Source of the DNA: Fistulifera solaris
Taxonomy: Eukaryota > Bacillariophyta > Bacillariophyceae > Naviculales > Stauroneidaceae
Assembly: GCA_030295235.1 (NCBI GenBank)
Contig: AP026141.1
Span: 124,001-188,000 of the forward strand
Direction: 5' to 3'
Length of the DNA: 64,000 bases
Shown here: positions 34,638-44,401 of the stretch, one piece after another
Layout: the number at the start of each line of letters is the position of its first letter
Numbering within the stretch: the first letter of the stretch is position 1
Notes under the pieces: generated by a model
Told to the model about the DNA's origin: nothing
The model's input: the letters and a program-made list of their open reading frames with translations, nothing else
Database searches by the model: none
Position numbers and translations under genes: made by a program

Positions 34638-36707
34638 TCAATGATGAAATGATTCCTGATAGCTCATTGACTCGGTATCATTGAAATCGTTGCCCAGCAT
34701 CACCGCTCGGGGCACGCGGCTACTACTTCCACTCGGAGACGTTTCGTCCGTATCACTCGTTTTACTCCGGTCACTTTCATAGCGTCGGACCGCTCGAACG
34801 GGCTCACGGTTTCCCGGTGATGCTGGGTACGAACTGCCATGCTTTTCCAAATCCATCGAGTTTTGCATGCGCAGGTTCGGTGTCCGGGTCAGAACGCGTC
34901 GTTGCGCCGAAGGTGTCACAACTTCCGGTGGAGTTTCGATATCATTGCCCATCAGAGATCTCCTGCGAACAAAGACGGGGTTTCCGGAGGGACTTGTATG
35001 AGTGTCGGACGGGTCTACCAACCGTATGGCATTGTGTTGTCTGTCGGATGATGAAAGACCTCGACCGACGGTCTCCTTGATTGCCGTGGATGTACCCGGT
35101 GACAAGAATATTGGAGCAGGTGATAGCTGTCGCGTCGATGTGTTGATTCCGGATCTGCTACTGGTGGCTTGTGAGTGGTCATCACGATTGATCATCATTC
35201 TCCTTCGACTGCCATCCGACCCAGCCGAAGACAGTATGGAACCACGCGAATTGGGAACTCCCAACGAAGCAGACTCGGACTGTGGCGTACTTGGTTCATA
35301 CAACGACCGCGAGCGAGGTGGAATGCGGAAACTGCCACTACGGTCGGAACCATGTCGGGATAAGCCGAATCGTTCTTCAATGCGGGCAATGCTTTCCACC
35401 ATGCGTTGATGCTCTTCCACTTGTCGTGAAACACCCATAATGGAGAATGCCTGTATCAATGTACTTCGCTCCATTCTCAGCGTTTTGCACTCGTTTTGCA
35501 ATTTTCGTATTTCTTCATTCATTGCGGCGTTTTCGGTGGTAAGAGTTTGAATTTTGTTTTCGTAATGGGCTTTTTGCTTAGTATCTCCATCACTGGAGTC
35601 TCGTCTCAATAGATCCAAAGCAATCTGCTGAAAATCAATCCGATGCGAGTCGAACCGCAAGTCAATTTCGACCATGGGACCGAAAGCTTCTAACAAGACG
35701 CGTGCCGACTCGGACGAAATTGGATTGCGTTCTAGAGACACCACATCCAATACACTGACGATTTTCTCCACGAGCGCCAAATCGGCAATACAACTCGCAT
35801 CTTCAATCTGATTACCATTCAATTCGAGCCATTCCAAGGGCGGACGAGCACTTTTCAATGCCGCGACGACTCCTTTCACTCCATTGTCGCGCAAACCCAC
35901 GTCGCGCAATTTGAGGGTGCGCAATTGCCCCAATTGTCGTAAGGCACCACACAAACCGTCGTCTCCCAACTCACTGACACTGATCATAGATCCATCCAGT
36001 ATTAAATGGCGCAATTGCAACGACTGTGTGGCGAGCATCTTCAATCCGGCCCAGGGCAACGTCCCCGAGGCCCATCGCAAGGAGAGTAATTGCGTGCATT
36101 TGGCGACAAAGTCACACGCTTCCATGGCCGATTCTTCTCCGGGGGAACGGACAAAGACTAAATACAAGTCTTCTAATGCATGGAGGGGAACGTGCGTCGT
36201 GAATTCCTTCATACTGCGCGGATCCATGGAAACATGATCCAACAACAACTTGCGGAGACAGGAACAATGTCTGACATGGCGCCATAGGCTTGCGGGTAAC
36301 GTATTTTGACTCAAATTGAGAACTTCCACAGAACTCGTCGTCGTTTTGGGTAATAACGACGATAACAAGATTTCCAGTGACTCGGCATCGATCGGGTTAT
36401 TGCTGTTGTCTTCCGAAGTACAAATATCTTTTAGGGACAATTGCACGACGGATGTCGCAAATTGCGACAAGAACGCGGCCAAACTGCGTGCCGCATCGCG
36501 ATCGCGAAAACGGACGTGAACGACCTTTAAACGATCCGGTTGAATGTTTAGTTCTTGTTCAATGAAATGCGCTGCCGCCCAATTCGCACATTCGGCATCC
36601 ACGAAGCGAGGCAATCGAACCGAAATAATGTTGTCGTGACGATCAATTGTCACGACGTCGACATCGGCACTGCCTTCGACGGCCAATGTTACAGTTCGTG
36701 ATGTCAT
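34638..36707 (-). CDS. RNI-type LRR protein with coiled coil and Ser-rich tail
   Basis: Starting at ATG 36707 (MTSRTVTLAVEG), the first half has about ten LRRs of the ribonuclease-inhibitor type: VEVLNLSQNTLPASLW, LRKLLLDHVSM, LRTLKLRDVGLRDNGVKGVV and LEWLELNGNQIED. A coiled coil follows (YENKIQTLTTENAAMNEEIR, then LQNECKTLRMERSTLIQ). The last 240 residues are disordered, rich in Ser/Arg/Pro, with several SP sites. It is probably a cytosolic scaffold; no catalytic motif is seen. An upstream in-frame extension exists but has no ATG. The frame is intact. About 690 residues. Confidence 0.75.
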   Translation of the reverse strand: MTSRTVTLAVEGSADVDVVTIDRHDNIISVRLPRFVDAECANWAAAHFIEQELNIQPDRLKVVHVRFRDRDAARSLAAFLSQFATSVVQLSLKDICTSEDNSNNPIDAESLEILLSSLLPKTTTSSVEVLNLSQNTLPASLWRHVRHCSCLRKLLLDHVSMDPRSMKEFTTHVPLHALEDLYLVFVRSPGEESAMEACDFVAKCTQLLSLRWASGTLPWAGLKMLATQSLQLRHLILDGSMISVSELGDDGLCGALRQLGQLRTLKLRDVGLRDNGVKGVVAALKSARPPLEWLELNGNQIEDASCIADLALVEKIVSVLDVVSLERNPISSESARVLLEAFGPMVEIDLRFDSHRIDFQQIALDLLRRDSSDGDTKQKAHYENKIQTLTTENAAMNEEIRKLQNECKTLRMERSTLIQAFSIMGVSRQVEEHQRMVESIARIEERFGLSRHGSDRSGSFRIPPRSRSLYEPSTPQSESASLGVPNSRGSILSSAGSDGSRRRMMINRDDHSQATSSRSGINTSTRQLSPAPIFLSPGTSTAIKETVGRGLSSSDRQHNAIRLVDPSDTHTSPSGNPVFVRRRSLMGNDIETPPEVVTPSAQRRVLTRTPNLRMQNSMDLEKHGSSYPASPGNREPVRAVRRYESDRSKTSDTDETSPSGSSSRVPRAVMLGNDFNDTESMSYQESFHH

Positions 36708-37143
36708 TGTTGTTAATTGTGCGTGTATGATTATTTTTAAATGATATAGAAGATCGTTGCATCCTTGAGAATGATTTTTTGATGCGATGACGAAGTAGTG
36801 ATTTTTTTTTTCACGTTTGCCCACGCATTTTCTTGCATCCAACTCCGCTTCTTGTTTTTGTGTCTTGCTTCATCTTGGAGTATGGCGTAAGAAGTTAGTT
36901 TACGGCAGGTAAGACGTTTTGTACTTAGCTAAACGTTTGGCAAGTGACATCATGTAGGACGAAGTATAAGGTTTTGAGTGGAGAAGGACTATGGATGGAC
37001 ATTTTGGCAACCCACGAGTCAGCATGCAGTTCCCGTAAACCTATCGTTTGGTTGAGCATTGAGCATTCCTGAATAGCCATATGGTGTCACGTATTCTATC
37101 TTATTTTCATTATGTTAGCTTACTAAAGTGCCTAACTCTCGTT
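36708..37143. other. intergenic, nothing recognised
   Basis: Promoter side of the LRR coiled-coil gene and 3' side of the following minus-strand gene. Short frames only; no repeats of the window's families. Confidence 0.35.
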
Positions 37144-38473
37144 CTAGCAATCCTCGTCGTCGTCATCCAGATCATCGTAATCGGGAACGAGCATACTTGT
37201 GGTGGGTGCTTTGTGAAAGAATTCGCGCTGTATCGCCCGCACGTCTTCCATGACGGCCAACATGGCAAATCGGGCAATGCAATGCTTCCACCGTGTCATG
37301 ACACTTTGTGCCAAACCATCACCGGGAGCTTCCAACACGAGCAGTTCGGCACTTTCGGCGGTGCGCAACGTCCAACAACGATGCGGTCGGGCGTACGGGT
37401 ATTGGGAAAAACGCCTTGGCAACGCAACAATCCGACAGATATTCAACAACCGCAACCGCCGTGGTCGACTCTCGTTCGGTTTCTTCCACATCAGCGAAGG
37501 TTCCAACATGTCGTGAGGAAGAATGGTGCCCTTTTCGAGCCAGGCACGAATCACCACGGGATGTCCACCGTCGGAAGGATGTAGCTTTAAATCCCAAGTC
37601 ATATTGAAGGATTCTTGTACAATGGCCGCAGTATCCATATTGAGGGACGGTTCGGTCGAAATGTCATTTTCCATGACAACAGGAGTATCGTTTGAAGCAG
37701 AAGTCGCGGTGAAACACACGTCTTCGGGGTCACTATCGTACCCCAAGTCGCTCTTGGAAGGAGCAACAAGGGATTGTTGACGCAGCACATTGATATCAAA
37801 CGACCGCGTTTGCAACACGGAAATGGGCGATGCCCGCAAATCGCCTCGTGCTTCTCGCAAGCGCCGCACTTTCTTCGCGCGTTGACGAAACGTACGATGT
37901 TGTGGACGTCGTTGCGGTGTTGCAACCTGTTGCTGCACCAGACAGAAACATCCGTTCCAGAGGTATTGCAGTTCGCAAGTCGAAGGTTGCGTCACACAAG
38001 CGAGAATATCAAAGACATCGGACTGCACTTGCTCGGATAAATGATCTTCTTCCGCCGACGAGGAAGGTGATATGGAAGGAGAACGCTGTAAATTAGGTAC
38101 GTCACTTTTGTCGTGTTCCCTCGATGGAGTAAAGCAAAAGGAGTCCATGAACTTTCTCCGTCACTCGATCGAGCATCGAGTGTTGTGGAATAATGGCGTT
38201 ATTTTGTGTTTTGAAGCAAGGCCGACAGAGAGGATGAGAAGGAGGAGTTGGAGGGCGTTCGTCACTTCTCTCTATCACTACGATTCTGGTATTATTATGC
38301 AAGAGTTCCTCTTCTTCTTCGTCCTCTTCGTCTTCGTCAGCCATAATATTGAGTAACGACGTGTGCGTGTTGATGGTGATTCTCGATGTTTCCACGCAAC
38401 CGCTTTCGTCGGCGTCTTGCGTGAACAGTATTCCTTCGCTACTCCTCATTTTCCGCACTTCTTCCTCATCCAT
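37144..38473 (-). CDS. unknown acidic protein, PH-like C-terminal region
   Basis: The start MDEEEVRKMRSSEGILF (ATG 38473) leads to a very acidic run, then a central region (SDVFDILACV, LQYLWNGCFCLVQQQ). The C-terminal region reads YPYARPHRCWTLRT, AELLVLEAPGDG and MTRWKHCIARFAMLAV and ends DDLDDDDEDC. The last part resembles the final strands and helix of a pleckstrin homology domain, but I cannot confirm the fold. The two halves lie in different frames; skipping one base near 38159-38165 joins them. If they are not joined, the downstream part can start at ATG 38148. The gene has no recognised partner. Confidence 0.55.
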
Positions 38474-38859
38474 TCGAGGAATTCTCTGCAACAGTCTGTA
38501 TGATAGTTATGATTAGAAACAATAAATGAAACCCTTCGTCGTTTTGCCCCACCGATTTTGAGCGGTTCGGAATTTCCATCCACGAAACAGAGCGGCTGGC
38601 GTTCTAAATTTTCGTCCCCATTCGAACGAACAGTGTTGGGTCCCGTCTTGCTATGTGTGATGAATTTGACACTCTAAGTATGTTGCTTACTATTACTTGT
38701 TTTGTACATTTGAAAACTGGCTGGCTCGCACAGCGCGCGCTCGACGTCAGGAGTCAGGACTTGCTGCCGAAAATTTGACTCCGTTCGGTCAACCGTTTAG
38801 ATTCAAGCGGTAAATGCCGTTCAAGAAATTCTAAAAGTAAGGTGTCTACGGTCTGACAG
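38474..38859. other. intergenic, nothing recognised
   Basis: Upstream region of the acidic unknown protein. No frame with family features; palindrome units begin at its right edge. Confidence 0.3.
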
Positions 38860-39700
38860 AAATCCTGTGAAATTTCCAGAAAAACTGGAAAATCGGTGAG
38901 CCAACAAAACTTCAGTGAGCGTTCCAGAAAATCTGAATTCATCGGTGTTCCAACTTATGTACGACCCAACAATACACCTGGTCCAGAATTTCTGGACCAT
39001 CCACAGAATTTCTGTTTGACAGAATACCGATTCCAGAATTTCTGGAATATGGGAATATGTTTTCTCAAACCCAAAACACCGATTCCAGAATTTCCGGATT
39101 GTGCACAAACCCTCTATGCGACGCAAAGCACTTTAATCCAAAATATCTGGAAGTCTCGCAGAATTGCTGCACGACCCAAAACACCGATTCCAGAATTTCT
39201 GGAAAATGCACAAAACCCTTGTCAGACGGGGAAGCCCCGATCCCGAAATTTCTGAAACGTGCACAGAATCACTGTCTCGCCTCAATCACCGGATCGAAAA
39301 TATCTGGAAGTCTCGCTGAACTTCTGTACGACCCAATACACCTGGTCCAGAATTTCTGGACCATCCACAGAATTTCTGTTTGACAGAATACCGATTCCAG
39401 AATTTCTGGAATATGGGAATATGTTATCTAAAAACACAAACCCCGATTCCAGAATTTCTGGATTGTGCACAGAAGCTCTATGCGACGCAAAGCACTTTAA
39501 TCAAAATATTTGGAAGTCTCGCAGAATTGCTGCACGACCCAAAACACCGATTCCAGAATTTCTGGAAAATGCACAAAACCCTTGTCTGACGGGAAGCCCC
39601 GATCCGGAAATATCTGAAGCATGCACACAATCACTGTCTCGCCTCAATCACCGGATCGAAAATATCTGGAAGTCTCGCAGGCACTCTGTGGCCCAATGGT
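38860..39700 (+). repeat. palindrome array D with a 364-bp higher-order unit
   Basis: Two near-identical blocks start at CCTGGTCCAGAATTTCTGG (38977 and 39341, 364 bp apart). Each holds about seven short palindrome units: CCAGAATTTCTGGACCAT, ACAGAATTTCTGT, TTCCAGAATTTCTGGAA, AAAATATCTGG and others. Spacers are conserved between blocks (for example GACGCAAAGCACTTTAATC). The left flank (38860-38950) contains units in the opposite orientation. Open frames read through but are shared only because the blocks are duplicated. Confidence 0.8.
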
Positions 39701-40007
39701 AACCCCAAGGCTCCCGTCGTCGGGGGCTTGGGAGTTCAAGTCGGATGAAAGAAACTGATATCGAATCCTCCCTCGCCACCGCCATCACACGTGGCAAATG
39801 TGGTGTTTCTGAATTTTTTTCCGCCGTTTAGACACCGCTTCTACTTCTACTGGGTTGAGGATCTGCTGTCTGCTGGGAGATGGGCGATCGGAATCTGTAG
39901 TAATGTAGAATAATCAATTAGTAGAAATGCGGCTAGATGGGTCTATAATGTCAGATTGCCGACATCCGGCATCCCCGGTTGGAGCCAGATTGACGCACAC
40001 TCATTCA

Positions 40008-40150
40008 GAAATTCCGCGGACGTTCCAAACGATCTGGAATCGGTGTTTGGCGTGAGACAGAAATCCTGTGTATTCTGAAAACTCTGGATTTCGTAATATA
40101 GAAATTCTGTTGAAGTTTCAGAAAATCTAGAAATGGTGTTTTGGGTCGTC
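40008..40150 (-). repeat. palindrome array E, inverted relative to D
   Basis: Four or five degenerate units include GTTCCAAACGATCTGGAA, ACAGAAATCCTGT and TTTCAGAAAATCTAGAAA, and the spacer TGGTGTTTTGGGTCGTC is the reverse complement of a spacer in array D. This places two oppositely oriented arrays about 300 bp apart between the same pair of genes. Confidence 0.65.
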
Positions 40151-40392
40151 TCTAAGGTTGCCAGTCGCCGTGAAAAGGCACCTGAATAGTATAAACCCGA
40201 GTGCAATGATTGAGAAAGTTTGGCAATGACTTCGTTTACCCCGCTCAATGAGTTCAAATTATCAGTGAGAAGTTCAACGGCAAGAACCCATTGCTATGTA
40301 GTATAACGTAATACTGATTATAAGAATAGGCCGTTTTGCGCATAGCCGCAACTGCGCGATTTATTGCAACTTCTTAATTTATTTGAATAACT

Positions 40393-41358
40393 TTACGGAC
40401 TTGCCGCATGGAGCGAGTTGGCTGTCACTGTGCCACTCGTGAATACGGAGGCTACCATCGACATGATGGCTCCCCAGCGACACAGCTGGAACTGCAGATC
40501 AATATCTTTTTTCTGTACCGAAAGCTTCTTGTCGAGGGACCACTTCTGCAGGGTATCCGCACACGCGAACAAGGCCCACGAAATGACCGCGCCAAACAAA
40601 GGGGCTTGGCGCGCGACCGTACAAATCAGTCCCAAACCACTAGCTAAAACAGCCGATCCGTGTCCGAGCCAGCGAAGTATTGCCACTGCCTCTTCTCCTT
40701 TCTTTTTCCTGGGATTATTTCGGAACAAAACAGCGTAGACACTACCATTCCAGTTGAGAAGGGATGCCGCACACATCCAGCCAAAATGCAGCGTTAATGG
40801 TAGCCCAAATAACAAATAAGCCGCAACACCCAAAGGGCGCGATAGACTGTACGCTCGATGGGCACGACTCAAGGCATACGCCGTCATGGTTAAGAAAAGT
40901 GGAGCGATCACGGCAGAGGATGCATTCGCCATGTACTTTTTCCGAAATGCCGCGGTCCACAGAATCTGACAGATTTGCGCGACCATAAACGCCGGCCAAA
41001 TCTTGGACAAAGAAAGCGCCGTTCGGGATCTGGATTTCACAAACAATGCTCCTACCGAGGACATAAATTCACCCGCAAAGATCGGTCCCCAAATCGCAAA
41101 GGCCCAACCGGCGGGAAACACCAAGGGTCGCACTCTCGGCAGCATCTTGAGATCCGTAGACTCCCCATCGAGACGTCCGGGTCGAGATGTCGCCAACACA
41201 TTGAGAAGAAAGAGTAACGCATTGCTGGTTTTCAAAACAGACCAGGGAATGCGACCGGACAAACAGGCCTGCTCGAAGGCCGGCAAGACGGAAACAGCGG
41301 CGGCGCCGGCCGAAACGACCAGAGCCGGATTGTTCAACGTTTCGAGAGCAGCCGTCAT
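40393..41358 (-). CDS. TspO/MBR-related multi-spanning membrane protein
   Basis: The protein has 321 residues and at least six hydrophobic segments. FPAGWAFAIWGPIFAGEF and LPLTLHFGWMCAASLLNWNG recall the conserved Trp-rich helices of the TspO/MBR family, whose members bind tetrapyrroles or other hydrophobic ligands in organelle membranes. Other segments are IWPAFMVAQICQILWTAAF and AVISWALFACADTLQKWSL. It is longer than bacterial TspO (about 160), as are several eukaryotic relatives. No clear targeting signal is seen. The frame is intact. One palindrome unit of array-C type lies about 155 bp upstream of the ATG. Confidence 0.55.
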   Translation of the reverse strand: MTAALETLNNPALVVSAGAAAVSVLPAFEQACLSGRIPWSVLKTSNALLFLLNVLATSRPGRLDGESTDLKMLPRVRPLVFPAGWAFAIWGPIFAGEFMSSVGALFVKSRSRTALSLSKIWPAFMVAQICQILWTAAFRKKYMANASSAVIAPLFLTMTAYALSRAHRAYSLSRPLGVAAYLLFGLPLTLHFGWMCAASLLNWNGSVYAVLFRNNPRKKKGEEAVAILRWLGHGSAVLASGLGLICTVARQAPLFGAVISWALFACADTLQKWSLDKKLSVQKKDIDLQFQLCRWGAIMSMVASVFTSGTVTANSLHAASP

Positions 41359-41562
41359 TGATAGTAGGAGAATTAACGTTTATTTGGTTCCAATGGCAGA
41401 CAACAAAATCTTGACGAAAAAAATGACGTTGGTTGTTGTAGTTTATTTCGACGCGCAGTTTAGCGTTTGGGATACCGAAACCACCAAAACGCATGGAATG
41501 AATCGACTTTCCCACATTTTCTGGGAACGTGAAATAATAGCACTTCCTTTTTCGTTGACCTT

Positions 41563-42540
41563 GAATTTTCACTATGAAACGGAGTGTTAGTTTACAACAT
41601 CCAAGACTGAATGATACAGTAGTCATGAACCGAACAGCAAAGGATTCCGTTTTACGTCTCGCGCATCCGTCCATTCTCATTCAACTGCGAATATAATTAT
41701 GATTACGGCCGAATAAAGTCACAATGATGACTCTGAACTACATGTTAAGAGTTTTTATTTCACGTCGAAATAATCCGAGGATCGACAGCATGAATTTTCA
41801 CTATTAAACGGAGTGTTGGTTTACAACATCCAAGACTGGATTGTACAGTAGTCATGAACCGAACAACAAAGGGTTCCGTTTTGCGTCTCTCGCATCCGTC
41901 CATTCTCATTCATCTGCGAATATAATTATGATTACGGGTGAATAAAGTCGCAATGATGATTCTGAACTACTTGTTAAGATTTTTTTATTTCACGTCGAAA
42001 TAATCCGAGGATTGACACCATGAATTTTTCACTATGAAACGGAGTGTCAGTTTACAACATCCAAGACTAAATGGTACAGTAGTCATGAACCGAACAACAA
42101 AGGGTTCCGTTTTGCGTCTCTCGCATCCGTCCATTCTCATTCAACTGCGAATATAATTATGATTACGGCTGAATAAAGTCACAATGATGATTCTGAACTA
42201 CTTGTTAAAAGTTTCTTTTATTTCCACGTCGAAAATATTCGAAGATCGACACCTTGAATTTTCACTATGAAACGGAGTGTTGGTTTACGCCAGCCAAGAC
42301 TGGATTGTACAGTAGTCATGAACCGAACAACAAAGGGTTCCGTTTTGCGTCTCTCGCATCCGTCCATTCTCATTCAACTGCAAAAATAATACTAATTATA
42401 GATAAATAAAGTTGCAACAATGATGATTCTAAACTACTTGTTAAGAGTTTCTTTTAATTTCACGTCGAAAAATTGGAGGATTGACACCCTGAATTTTTCA
42501 CTATGAAACGGAGTGTTGGTTTACACCATCCAAGACTGGA
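41563..42540 (+). repeat. 230-bp satellite, four copies plus a partial fifth
   Basis: Units start at GAATTTTCACTATGAAACGG: 41563, 41792, 42022, 42256 and 42491 (partial, about 50 bp). Spacings are 229, 230, 234 and 235 bp. Conserved blocks include CATCCAAGACTGGATTGTAC, AGTAGTCATGAACCGAACAA, CTCGCATCCGTCCATTCTC and ATTTCACGTCGAAATAATCC. Drift between units is mild and includes small indels. No frame is kept across units. Confidence 0.9.
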
Positions 42541-42554
42541 TGTTTCGAGTCAGA

Positions 42555-42810
42555 CACAGATTCTAGAGGATTTCCAGAAGATCTGGAACCGGGCGTTTCT
42601 TGTCAAATAAATTAGAGATTTTGTAGCTGTTTCAGAAAATCTGGAATGGATCGTTGTTATGTGGGTCATAGAGAGAATTTGTGGTCGTTCTTGAAATTCT
42701 ACTAGTAATTTTTTTTGAGTCATGCAGAAATTCCACATTTCTTCCAGAAAATCTGGATTTGGTGTAATGGTGATACCTGGTACAGAGATTTAGTGGAAGT
42801 TTTAGAAGTT
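42555..42810 (-). repeat. palindrome array F
   Basis: About five units in the orientation of array E: AGAAGATCTGGAACCGGG, TTTCAGAAAATCTGGAATGG, CAGAAATTCCACATTTCTTC, TCCAGAAAATCTGGATTTGG and TTTTAGAAGTTCTGGAA. They abut the truncated last satellite unit. Confidence 0.65.
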
Positions 42811-43237
42811 CTGGAATCGTTGTGGACCCGCGAGCATGGAGCATGGATGGGCATTTATTATGAATACCTGTTTTGTAACTGCTGTTGAGCGCAATTAACA
42901 CCACACCAATGACAAAGAATTGATATAGTCCGATGTTCCCCTCGCAATGCGGAGTTTTCCCTAAAAAATTGCCTAGAGCGGGATTGAAATCGGACGGAGA
43001 GAAAAATTTTGTCAACGATGTATTGAAACCATTGTTGTTCAATCAACAAGATTCTCAGATAGCTTATGCTGGCCATCGCATCTGGAGAGTTTTCGTTTGG
43101 TTCGGCCTGCATGTTGTATCAGATAGTAATAGCGTTCCTTCTCACTTCACGGTTTTCTAGCGCACAGACGCGCTGTTTGCCAAACCAGTCTTCTGTGACC
43201 TGTGTTCATTTTCTTTACAAGTCCTTCGTGTTGGCAT

Positions 43238-44044
43238 TCAATCGACAAATGAGAATGTCTTTTCTTCCTCGGAAAGATCCTCCTTCACCAGATTACGAGC
43301 GACTTCCATGACGCCGGCCACACTTCTTCCATAGTCGATAATGGTCCTTCGTAGCACGTTTTCTCTCAGTCGGACACCTTGAATCGACTTTGCTGTCACC
43401 ACGATTTCGTCAATCTCTTCGTTCGACAGGATGCGATTGCCATCTTTGTCCATAGCCAATGCAACAGTGACGAGATTGTGCAGTAACTCTGCTTTCCTAT
43501 TGCAAGCCATTTCCCTTAACACTTGCTTGGACTCTTCCAAATGTGTTTGAATCTCGTCGAGCGACGCTATATTTAAAGTTTTGACGTCTTCGAGTGTGTG
43601 TTCTAGCTGTGGTAGACTAGAGAAAGGAAAACGTTTAAGAAGTACCTCCTTGCACTCGAAACTGACCATCGTATTGACTTACTGTGAAGCAGAGGCACTC
43701 AATTCCTCCTCCTGGTGCTGCAATCGCGTGTTTTCCACTTGTAGTCTCCCTACCTCATCTTGCATTCGCACATTCGTTTCGGCCAAAACGCGAACTTGCA
43801 CGAGCTTTCGTTGTTGAAACAGAGCGTACGGCGCTAGCAGCATTCCAAATACACTGGACCAGAACACCGATGCTTGTGACGAAAATAGAACTAACAGCAA
43901 ATTTGTTCCGAATCCAAGACCAGCCAATGCTGTAACGATCTTTTCTTTGGACGTAGAACCTTCGGGTATCTCCGGAAGCGGTTCTTGCACAAGCGGGGTT
44001 CCTTCTCCGACCTCTACTCGGTAAAGAACATCTACTGATGGCAT
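43238..44044 (-). CDS. small membrane protein with coiled coil
   Basis: Exons are 43682-44044 and 43238-43616, with a 65-nt intron (43617-43681). Joining gives about 247 residues. After MPSVDVLYRVEVGEGTP there is a hydrophobic region with two likely spans (VTALAGLGFGTNLLLVLFSS and VFWSSVFGMLLAPYALF). A coiled coil follows (VRMQDEVGRLQVENTRLQHQ) that continues across the splice (LPQLEHTLEDVKTLN). A helical end contains DKDGNRILSNEEIDEI, a sequence resembling one EF-hand loop (D-K-D-G-N-R-I-L-S-N-E-E). Calcium binding is possible but unproven. Function is unknown. Confidence 0.65.
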
Positions 44045-44276
44045 TTTCTTTATGTGGAGTGAAAAAGAATCTGTTGGCAAAGACGCAATGAAGTGGGGTA
44101 ACGATGAACGTTGACAAACAATAAAAATGAGCGCAGCTATCGTCGTATATCGCGTTGCGGGTGCGAGTCACGCTTTCAGTCCCGTACAGTGTATCAGTTA
44201 TCAATAATTATTCATTCGCTGCAGCTATGTACCAGGTATGCACTTATTATTCGCAAAACACTATTCGCGTAGCCAC

Positions 44277-44316
44277 TTAAAAGCCCATCGTAAGATAAAA
44301 GCCCATCTTAAGATAA
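44277..44316 (+). repeat. 18-bp tandem duplication
   Basis: AAAAGCCCATCGTAAGAT is repeated once with one change in the gap between two minus-strand genes. No other unit is seen nearby. Confidence 0.5.
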
Positions 44317-44401
44317 TCGGTATAGTACGGTGTAGCATGAACAAAAGGAACATCGCAAAAGCTGTAGCTCTTTTATAGCATTTATCTTATCAAAATTTCA
44401 G

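Noticed and set aside
38896-39702. Open frames of about 100-150 aa in array D
   Set aside because: Same reason: the frames exist because the 364-bp block is repeated and lacks stops; no family features.
39688-39760. tRNA-like stretch with TGGCCCAATGG (A-box match) and AGTTCAAGTCG (B-box-like)
   Set aside because: The D stem cannot pair (GCCC opposite CCCC), the T stem does not close, and no acceptor stem forms around it.
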